Assembly: GCA_937960795.1 (NCBI GenBank)
Contig: CALGPA010000028.1
Span: 1-13,468 of the forward strand
Reading direction: 5' to 3'
DNA: 13,468 nucleotides
DNA from: an uncultured bacterium
Lineage (GTDB): Bacteria > Cloacimonadota > Cloacimonadia > Cloacimonadales > Cloacimonadaceae
The notes under the pieces were generated by a model. That model was not told the DNA's origin, made no database searches, and worked only from the letters and a program-made list of their open reading frames with translations. Below, piece after piece: positions 8,030-13,468 of this stretch. Positions within the stretch are counted from its first letter, which is position 1; each line of letters opens with the position of its first letter. The position numbers and the translations under genes were made by a program.

Positions 8030-8884
8030 TTGAGACAGATATCAAGATTCCTCAGATTTATGCTCAGCGCGATGGCAGCGGAATTTAATGGCATACAGGT
8101 CTTTCTGAATCCCACGACTTTGTTCTATTGGCTCTCAAGCACCAGTATCTTGTGGGCATTCACTTCTCTGATGAGCTTTCGAATTCATCTATTACCGCTT
8201 ACTTTCTTTGGAATACTGCTCATCTACGTGGGCTTCATGGTTCTGAAGATTTACACCGCGCTATTTCCTGGTCCTCACAAAGAATATCCGCGATTTATAT
8301 CGGAATTCTACGACTCCGTCATCCATCTTCATCTCGTGCTTTTTGTCACCATCATCGTGCTCATGGCATTCTATGTGCTCACCAAGTTTTTGCAATACTT
8401 CTATGCCATTGAACTGCCTTTCAGACAGGGCGTGATGTTCCTTTTTCGGGCATACACCATCCTTTTGATCATGTATTACTATCTGCGTGGACAGTGGCTC
8501 AGACCGCTGCGCTTAAGAGGCTATTCCAAGAAGAGAAGTGAATTGATCTGCTATGGATGGATATATGAACATCCTTGGCAAGCGCTCAAATTCAGCGCGG
8601 TAAACATCATTTTGATACTTGCCATGGTGCGAGCTTATGTCTTTGTGATCCTATACATTCTCAGCCCGCTCTTGGTCTTCACATCCATGAGCCTGGGCAT
8701 CAAGCTAAACATCGAGTTGCTTCCCGTGCGTGGAATTGGCTCAATCGGCTACAATGTCTTTATGCTCTCAGCCGCCTTTATGCTCTCCAATCTCTTTTTC
8801 TATCCCTTTGTGCTGCTGGTTCAGCGTCTCACAAATCCATTGCATCCCATGAAGATAAAGCAGGTGCAAAGTGCCAAAGCCTAA
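8030..8884 (+). CDS. Polytopic inner-membrane protein of unknown family
   Basis: A 284-residue protein I cannot assign to a family. It has about six hydrophobic segments (roughly 31-50, 53-78, 97-120, 132-151, 188-222 and 238-265). The 188-222 stretch is long enough to be a hairpin. A positively charged loop (about 152-168, rich in Arg/Lys) is probably cytoplasmic. The N-terminus is short and basic, with no cleavable signal and no enzymatic motif that I can see; in particular there is no glycosyltransferase, ABC ATPase or MFS signature. The start is TTG with GAGG nine bases upstream. It begins three bases after the beta-barrel gene and runs 14 bases into the deacetylase gene, so it is made together with outer-membrane and periplasmic partners. 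That suggests an inner-membrane component of the same envelope process. The function is otherwise open. Confidence 0.75.
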   Translation: MRQISRFLRFMLSAMAAEFNGIQVFLNPTTLFYWLSSTSILWAFTSLMSFRIHLLPLTFFGILLIYVGFMVLKIYTALFPGPHKEYPRFISEFYDSVIHLHLVLFVTIIVLMAFYVLTKFLQYFYAIELPFRQGVMFLFRAYTILLIMYYYLRGQWLRPLRLRGYSKKRSELICYGWIYEHPWQALKFSAVNIILILAMVRAYVFVILYILSPLLVFTSMSLGIKLNIELLPVRGIGSIGYNVFMLSAAFMLSNLFFYPFVLLVQRLTNPLHPMKIKQVQSAKA

Positions 8885-10145
8885 AGCAAAATCAAAGAAG
8901 AAGAAGATTAGGCGACGCCATTCAAGGCCTCATCTGGGGCTTTATATATTAGCTGCGATTGTGGTGATCCTCATCATGTGGCTCGTGATTCGCAATCCCC
9001 ACGCTGCCCCCGGTGAGCTGGAGGAAAAGATTAGCACGACCATCCAAGCTCGTGAGCAGCGTCGGGCAGATAGGAAGGTAGCTGTGCCAGATGAAGATGA
9101 ACATGATGCGCATGAAACCCCGATTCCCGCGCCCACTCCGCGTGAAGGCGAGACAGAGGTGGATCTCACGATTCGCTTAGCTGCCGAGAAGTTGGGCGTT
9201 CCTGAGCGCGTTATTCGTCGTCGCAGACCCGATGGAAACGTCAGATTTCACATTCCCATAGACCGCTCTCAGATGGATCTCACCTTTGCAAACATGATCT
9301 TCAAAGGAGAGCTAGAACAGATTGATACAAAGCTCATCGAAGGTGATGAGCGTCGGAGTAGACAGCTGCTCAGATTCAAGGCATTGGATTCCGAGCTCTT
9401 CTATGAGATTGATCTATATTATGATGCCTCCGTCTACAGGGATAGAGTCGTGGACAAGACAGTCACCATCGTCGTGGATGATTTTGGAGGTATTTCAGGC
9501 TCGCTTTTGGATGGCTTTTTTGAGCTGGATACAGCCGTCACTTTTGCCATCTTTCCCGATGAACCGCATAGTGTCGCGACCATGCAGCGTGCCTCCCGAC
9601 AAGGCAGAGACACCATCATCCACGTCCCCATGGAGCCCATTGGATATCCCAGAATCAATCCCGGGGACAATGCTATCCTATTGCAGCATAATCCCACTCA
9701 GATTTCCAGAATCCTCACAGGCTTCATCAATCAGCTCCCTGATGCCATCGGCATAAACAACCATATGGGAAGCCTTGCCACCACAGACCCGGGGCTTATG
9801 CAAGCTGTGATGAATACACTCAGAGAGCATGACCTGGCGTTCTTGGACAGCCGCACATCCAACGTCTCAGTCGCCTACCAAGTTGCCCAAAAATCCCACA
9901 TAAAGGCATATCGCAATGATCTGTTCTTGGATAGCCCCAATATCAGCGCTGCCACCATGGAAGCCAAGCTAAAGCAGATTATATCACTTTCTCACACAAA
10001 GGATAACGTCATCGCCATCACCCATTGTCACAATCAAGAAAAACTTGATTATCTCAAGACATTCATCTCTCGCCTAAAGCAGGCGGGCTTCACCATCATC
10101 CCGCTTTCCAGGGTGGGAGAATATCGTGTTCCGGAGATACTATGA
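8871..10145 (+). CDS. Membrane-anchored divergent polysaccharide deacetylase (YibQ/DUF610 family)
   Basis: A 424-residue protein. The N-terminus is strongly basic (KPKAKSKKKKIRRR) and is followed by one transmembrane segment (about 23-42), giving an N-in, C-out periplasmic enzyme. A charged linker (45-95) and a small domain of unclear type (about 95-195) precede the catalytic NodB-like fold. Conserved family residues are visible: Asp203-Asp204 in VDDFG, His251 in HVPMEP, Asn297-His298 in NNHMGS, Asp326 in DSRTS and His385 in THCH. These match the divergent polysaccharide deacetylase family (PF04748), whose members are expected to hydrolyse glycan N-acyl groups; E. coli YibQ lies beside the cell-division gene envC. 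The start is GTG: in-frame stops at 8850-8852 and 8856-8858 exclude anything earlier, and AGG (8862-8864) gives a modest ribosome site. It overlaps the upstream gene by 14 bases and uppP by ATGA. The substrate is unknown; peptidoglycan or an exopolysaccharide are both possible. Confidence 0.85.
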   Translation: MPKPKAKSKKKKIRRRHSRPHLGLYILAAIVVILIMWLVIRNPHAAPGELEEKISTTIQAREQRRADRKVAVPDEDEHDAHETPIPAPTPREGETEVDLTIRLAAEKLGVPERVIRRRRPDGNVRFHIPIDRSQMDLTFANMIFKGELEQIDTKLIEGDERRSRQLLRFKALDSELFYEIDLYYDASVYRDRVVDKTVTIVVDDFGGISGSLLDGFFELDTAVTFAIFPDEPHSVATMQRASRQGRDTIIHVPMEPIGYPRINPGDNAILLQHNPTQISRILTGFINQLPDAIGINNHMGSLATTDPGLMQAVMNTLREHDLAFLDSRTSNVSVAYQVAQKSHIKAYRNDLFLDSPNISAATMEAKLKQIISLSHTKDNVIAITHCHNQEKLDYLKTFISRLKQAGFTIIPLSRVGEYRVPEIL

Positions 10146-10954
10146 CCTTTTTGCAATCAATCTTTCTTGGCATCATTCAAGGACTTACTGAATTCATCCC
10201 CGTGAGCTCCTCCGGTCATTTGGTGCTTGCACAATACTTTTTTGGTATTGGTGGGACAGAAGACATCACATTTGAGGTCTTTGTCCATCTTGGCACGCTC
10301 TTTGCCGTCCTCATATTCTTCTTTCGGCAGATCAAAGACCTGACTATCTCGCTCTTTTCATGGAAGCCGAATCTTGACGCTGAGCGCCATCGCAACAATC
10401 GCAGCATGATTCTTTATCTGGTGGTAGCGACCCTCGCCACGGGCGCTGTCTACATGCTCTTTAAGGACTTCTTCAAAGAAGCTTATGGCAGACCCCTTTT
10501 GGTCTCGATTATGCTGCTCATCACAGGCGCCATGATCTTCATATCAGATTTCATCAAGGACACCCCCGTTCCAGCCTCAAATATCGGAGTATTCAAATCC
10601 ATCTTGATAGGCATAGCGCAAGCATTTGCCATCATCCCGGGCATTAGTCGCTCGGGTTCGACCATCACCGCTTCTCTCTTTTGCAAGGTCAAGCGTCGTG
10701 ACGCAGCCCAATACTCTTTTCTGCTCTCCATCCCTGCCATCTTGGCTGCGAATGTCTCTGAATTCTCCGCTTTGATGGCTCTCGAAAGCTCCCAATTGGC
10801 AGTATACATCGCCGGCTTTTTGGCTTCATTCATCTCAGGATATCTGGTGATTGCCGTCCTGATTCGCCTGATTCAAAGCTCATCTCTGAAATATTTCGCC
10901 TACTATGTGTGGGCATTGGCGGGGGTATCCATCTTCGTCATCCTCATCAGATAA
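10142..10954 (+). CDS. uppP: Undecaprenyl-diphosphatase (BacA type)
   Basis: A 270-residue integral membrane enzyme, close to the family norm of about 270. It removes one phosphate from undecaprenyl diphosphate, recycling the lipid carrier for peptidoglycan, O-antigen and other envelope polymers, and in many bacteria confers bacitracin tolerance. The two signature motifs are present: QGLTEFIPVSSSGH (Gln13-His26, including the acidic Glu17 and the Ser-rich loop) and PGISRSGST (166-174, with the phosphate-binding Arg170). Several hydrophobic helices fill the remainder. GGAG (10133-10136) lies five bases before the ATG, which shares ATGA with the deacetylase gene. Its position after a polysaccharide deacetylase suggests joint expression with cell-wall or polysaccharide work. 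Confidence 0.95.
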   Translation: MTFLQSIFLGIIQGLTEFIPVSSSGHLVLAQYFFGIGGTEDITFEVFVHLGTLFAVLIFFFRQIKDLTISLFSWKPNLDAERHRNNRSMILYLVVATLATGAVYMLFKDFFKEAYGRPLLVSIMLLITGAMIFISDFIKDTPVPASNIGVFKSILIGIAQAFAIIPGISRSGSTITASLFCKVKRRDAAQYSFLLSIPAILAANVSEFSALMALESSQLAVYIAGFLASFISGYLVIAVLIRLIQSSSLKYFAYYVWALAGVSIFVILIR

Positions 10955-11949
10955 TGTCCCAGACGATTTCCGCCCAAGATTTCCAAAAGACCAAACCAAG
11001 CTGGGGGCAAAACTTCCTGCTTGTGGGAAGTGACAGCTATATGGCAGATATCGCCACAGCTCACATCAAAGCGTCTTTTAGAAATCAAGATTATGACATT
11101 AGCATCGTCTACGCGGATGAGCTCAAAGCAGGCGAATTGGGCGAATATCTTGATACATTCACCATCTTTTCCAGTGCCAAACTCATCATCATCCGCTCGG
11201 CTGAAAGCTTGAATAAACGTGAGCTTGAGGTCTTGGCGGACTACTTTGAGAATCCCTCTGAGCTGCAGAGCTTGGTCATTGTCGCGCAAAAGACAAATGG
11301 CAAACTTAAGACTTGGAAAAAGATCATATCTTCATGCCTCAATATCAGCTGCGACCCACCGAAGTTTGCCGGAGACATCAAAACCTGGCTGATGTCGGAA
11401 TTGCGAAGCATGGGCAAAGTCATGACTCCCCAAGCCATCAACGACTTCACACAGAGAATTGAGCTGGATTATAATACTGCCGCCAACGAACTGACCAAGA
11501 TAGACCTTTTGGTGGGGCAGAGGAGGCAGATTACTCATGAAGATCTCGCAGCTTTGGCGGGCTCAAGAGCAGGCACGCTCATCGATTTCTTCAGAGCCTT
11601 GGGCAGAAAACAGCAAAAAGCCGCTCTGATGTCACTGGATCTGATGCTTCAGGCGGATTGGGAGCCTTTGCAGATACTCTTTGCCCTCTTGCGTTTCTTT
11701 ACAAACCTTTGGAAAATCCAGCTACTGAGGCAGACCCATATCACAGATTCCGAGATTAGCTCTCGCCATCTTGCCGAGATTTTTCCATATCAGCGCAAAG
11801 AATACTTGGAATTTGCCAAGTCCTATCCCATCAAATCATTGGAGAAGATCATGGATATCCTGCTTCAGACAGACTTCCATCTCAAGAGCAGCGCTGTCGA
11901 CAAGAGACTGAGGCTGGATTTATGTGTGCTTTCAATCATCTCAGCCTAA
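10954..11949 (+). CDS. holA: DNA polymerase III subunit delta
   Basis: A 331-residue clamp-loader subunit that opens the sliding clamp during replication. The N-terminal part begins with NFLLVGSDSYMADIATAHIK (20-39), the usual opening of the family's AAA+-like domain; delta naturally lacks a Walker A motif. The middle carries the typical N-x-A-A-N-E-L-x-K-I-D-L-L segment. The C-terminal helical collar region (LIDFFRALGRKQQKAAL and following) matches the conserved 'F-x-L-x-D-A-L' area. I chose ATG 10954, which overlaps the uppP TAA by one base (TAATG). A GTG at 10909 would add 15 residues (GIGGGIHLRHPHQI) that are the shifted reading of the uppP 3' end and look unlike the family. No ribosome site is visible before 10954, so translation probably depends on re-initiation after uppP. 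Confidence 0.88.
   Translation: MSQTISAQDFQKTKPSWGQNFLLVGSDSYMADIATAHIKASFRNQDYDISIVYADELKAGELGEYLDTFTIFSSAKLIIIRSAESLNKRELEVLADYFENPSELQSLVIVAQKTNGKLKTWKKIISSCLNISCDPPKFAGDIKTWLMSELRSMGKVMTPQAINDFTQRIELDYNTAANELTKIDLLVGQRRQITHEDLAALAGSRAGTLIDFFRALGRKQQKAALMSLDLMLQADWEPLQILFALLRFFTNLWKIQLLRQTHITDSEISSRHLAEIFPYQRKEYLEFAKSYPIKSLEKIMDILLQTDFHLKSSAVDKRLRLDLCVLSIISA
11909..11913 (+). promoter_or_regulatory. Ribosome binding site for malQ inside holA
   Basis: TGAGG lies eight bases before the ATG at 11922 while still inside the holA coding region. It supports that start and the 28-base overlap between the two genes. Confidence 0.5.
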
Positions 11950-13352
11950 AAGAAAAGGGCGTTTTGCTGCATCTCAGCAGCTTGCCAAATAGCTTTGGAA
12001 TCGGAGACCTGGGCCCTGCTGCCTATGCCTTCGCGGATTATCTGGTGGAGCATGATTTTGGCATCTGGCAGCTGCTTCCTCTGAATATCTGCGGATATGG
12101 CAATTCACCATACAATCCCATCTCAGCTTTTGCACGCAATCCCCTTCTCATCAGCCCTCAAATGCTCTATGAAGATGGACTTGTTTCGTCAGATGCGCTC
12201 TATTCAGTTCCCGCCTCAAACAAAGTGGATTATCCCCTAGTCACCAAGCGCAAAATGCCTCTGCTCAAAAAGGCAGCGCAGAACTACATCCAAAGACATG
12301 ATATATATGAATATATAGATGCCAATCTCAAGTGGATTCTACTGTATCTTAGTTATCTACATTATAGCAGATTATATGGACATGATAGATGGTATCTCTG
12401 GGGAGAGGAGCATCGACAAGCCAATCTGCTCAAGATTGATGATTTGGATTCCGAGCTTTTGGAAGCTGCTGCCATCCAAGCCATCTTTGATGACCAGTTT
12501 CAAAGACTCTCTAAATATCTCAAGCGCAAGAAGATTCGCCTCTTTGGAGACATTCCTTTGTATCTGAGCTATGAAAGCGCTGAGCTCTGGGCAAATCAAA
12601 GCCTCTTTGACCTGGATGAAGAGGGCAGAAGGCTCAGTGTGGCAGGAGTTCCGCCCGATGCTTTCGCGGAAGGAGGACAGCTCTGGGGAAATCCAACCTA
12701 TGATTGGCAAAGCATGCAGAAGGACGGATTTGAGCTCTTTCTAAGGCGAATCGAGCATGCCCTTGACTGCTTTGACCTCTTGCGGCTTGACCACTTTATC
12801 GGCTATGTCAACTTTTGGAAAGTGCCCTCACCAAATGGGATTCTACCCGAAGATGCCAAGGGAGGATATTGGGAAAACGCACTGCCGGAGTCTTTCTTTG
12901 AGAAACTGCGCGCCAAGTTTCCGCTTCAGCGCTTTGTAGCCGAAGATTTGGGCGTGCTCTCAGATGACGTAATCAGTATGCGCGAAAAGCTCGCTCTTCC
13001 GGGTATGATTGTGCTCCAATTTTGCTTTGACTCAGGCATCCCCGAGCCCCAAAACTACCCCACGGATAGGATTATCTATACAGGCACGCATGACAATCAC
13101 AGCACTCGCGGATGGTGGGATGCTCTTGCCCTGGATGCCCCTGCCAGAAAGAACCTTGAGGCATATTGCAAAAAGCATCTGATGGACTTTCCCAGATCTC
13201 AAAACATCCATCATATACTGACCCAAATAGCGCAGAAGTCCGGATGTCGAATATCTATCATCCCCATGCAAGACCTTATCGGAAGTCCCATGCGCATGAA
13301 TACTCCGGGAACGGCTTTGGGAAATTGGGAGTGGAGACTGAAGAGCTTGTAG
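11922..13352 (+). CDS. malQ: 4-alpha-glucanotransferase (amylomaltase)
   Basis: A 476-residue GH77 enzyme that transfers alpha-1,4-glucan segments between maltodextrins, used in glycogen and maltodextrin metabolism in the cytoplasm. Family landmarks run in order: GVLLHLSSLPNSFGIGDLG at the start; LLPLNICGYGNSPYNPISAF (substrate cleft); GDIPLYLS; the nucleophile Asp290 in LRLDHFIGY; the acid/base Glu341 in AEDLGVL; and the third carboxylate Asp391 in THDNHSTRGWW. These positions closely match those of the roughly 500-residue Thermus enzymes. The family-typical MNTPGT-x-GNW-x-WR box is present near the C-terminus, but the protein stops five residues later, about 20 short of the usual end. The active site is complete, so it is probably functional. 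The start at 11922 has TGAGG eight bases upstream and overlaps holA by 28 bases. No glycogen phosphorylase or maltose transporter is in the window, so its placement looks like operon economy. Confidence 0.93.
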   Translation: MCAFNHLSLKEKGVLLHLSSLPNSFGIGDLGPAAYAFADYLVEHDFGIWQLLPLNICGYGNSPYNPISAFARNPLLISPQMLYEDGLVSSDALYSVPASNKVDYPLVTKRKMPLLKKAAQNYIQRHDIYEYIDANLKWILLYLSYLHYSRLYGHDRWYLWGEEHRQANLLKIDDLDSELLEAAAIQAIFDDQFQRLSKYLKRKKIRLFGDIPLYLSYESAELWANQSLFDLDEEGRRLSVAGVPPDAFAEGGQLWGNPTYDWQSMQKDGFELFLRRIEHALDCFDLLRLDHFIGYVNFWKVPSPNGILPEDAKGGYWENALPESFFEKLRAKFPLQRFVAEDLGVLSDDVISMREKLALPGMIVLQFCFDSGIPEPQNYPTDRIIYTGTHDNHSTRGWWDALALDAPARKNLEAYCKKHLMDFPRSQNIHHILTQIAQKSGCRISIIPMQDLIGSPMRMNTPGTALGNWEWRLKSL

Positions 13353-13363
13353 CGTTTTTCGGC

Positions 13364-13395
13364 AAAAAAAAACCGCCCCCATCTCTGAGAGCGGT
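13364..13395 (-). terminator. Strong intrinsic terminator for the gene at the right edge
   Basis: Read on the - strand, ACCGCTCTCA pairs with TGGGGGCGGT over ten positions (eight Watson-Crick, two G-U) around a GAGA tetraloop of GNRA type, followed by an unbroken T9 (13372 down to 13364). On the + strand the two G-U pairs become C-A mismatches and no T-run follows, so it is orientation-specific. It begins 28 bases after the stop codon of the - strand reading frame. Confidence 0.85.
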
Positions 13396-13408
13396 CTCAC
13401 ACACAGTG

Positions 13409-13422
13409 CCCCTCGTTTGGGG
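13409..13422. repeat. Small GC inverted repeat
   Basis: CCCC and GGGG flank a six-base loop (TCGTTT on the + strand), directly after the - strand stop codon. There is no T-run on either side. It may be a 3' stabilising hairpin or coincidence. Confidence 0.3.
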
Positions 13423-13423
13423 A

Positions 13424-13468
13424 TTAGTCGAGTTTACTTCTGATTTCTTTATCGAGTTGCCCCAGCAG
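13424..13468 (-). CDS. C-terminal end of an unidentified protein (partial)
   Basis: Entering from the right edge on the - strand, 14 codons read LLGQLDKEIRSKLD and end in TAA (13424-13426). The case for a real gene is positional: a textbook terminator of matching orientation lies 28 bases downstream, and the amphipathic, charged ending looks protein-like. The fragment is too short to identify a family. It is convergent with malQ, with 71 bases between the two stop codons. Confidence 0.55.
   Translation of the reverse strand: MLGQLDKEIRSKLD

Larger units (their letters stand above)
3540..13352 (+). other. Predicted seven-gene operon
   Basis: All seven genes run in the same direction. The junctions in order are ATGA overlap, 3-base gap, 14-base overlap, ATGA overlap, 1-base overlap (TAATG) and 28-base overlap. 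There is no room for internal terminators. The first five genes are envelope-type and the last two are housekeeping. No + strand intrinsic terminator with a T-run is visible after malQ within the window. Confidence 0.85.

Noticed and set aside
10909..10953. Earlier GTG start for holA
   Set aside because: The added 15 residues are a frame-shifted reading of the uppP end and do not resemble the family N-terminus; there is no ribosome site upstream.
1..13468. Defence system, prophage, CRISPR array or transposon
   Set aside because: I saw no nuclease, integrase, transposase or repeat-spacer pattern, and gene content and style are uniform along the window.

Overview
The window carries nine complete protein genes on the + strand, plus the last 14 codons of a tenth gene entering from the right edge on the - strand. 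I found no RNA genes, insertion sequences, CRISPR arrays, phage genes or recognisable defence genes. Signal peptides, a predicted outer-membrane beta-barrel, a periplasmic-type TPR protein and UppP point to a Gram-negative (diderm) bacterium. A cluster-rich flavin amino-acid dehydrogenase fits an anaerobe or amino-acid fermenter. The mixture is reminiscent of FCB-group anaerobes such as Cloacimonadota, but this placement is an inference from gene style and was not measured.

Layout: (1) 1-255 is an AT-rich non-coding leader with a terminator-like stem-loop and a weak promoter-like sequence. (2) 256-3476 is a tight two-gene unit with an ATGA overlap. It encodes a heteromeric flavin-dependent amino-acid dehydrogenase of the HcnABC / opine oxidase / dye-linked L-proline dehydrogenase type. 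Its large subunit fuses a [2Fe-2S] domain, an FAD/NAD disulfide-reductase fold, a ferredoxin-like two-motif Fe-S region and a BFD-type [2Fe-2S] domain. (3) After a 63-base gap, 3540-13352 is a seven-gene run with gaps or overlaps of at most 28 bases, almost certainly one operon. In order it encodes a large secreted TPR protein, an outer-membrane beta-barrel, a polytopic inner-membrane protein of unknown family, a membrane-anchored divergent polysaccharide deacetylase (YibQ/DUF610 family), undecaprenyl-diphosphatase (UppP), DNA polymerase III delta (HolA) and 4-alpha-glucanotransferase (MalQ). (4) 13364-13468 holds a strong intrinsic terminator that works only for the - strand, and the 3' end of the convergent gene it serves.

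How the genes may work together: the dehydrogenase pair would oxidise an amino acid or imino acid and pass electrons through several Fe-S centres. The first five genes of the long operon all look like cell-envelope functions. They span outer membrane, periplasm and inner membrane and include a polysaccharide deacetylase and the lipid-carrier phosphatase, so a role in envelope or exopolysaccharide handling is a reasonable hypothesis. No glycosyltransferase is present, so this is not shown. holA and malQ are housekeeping genes translationally coupled to the end of the operon.
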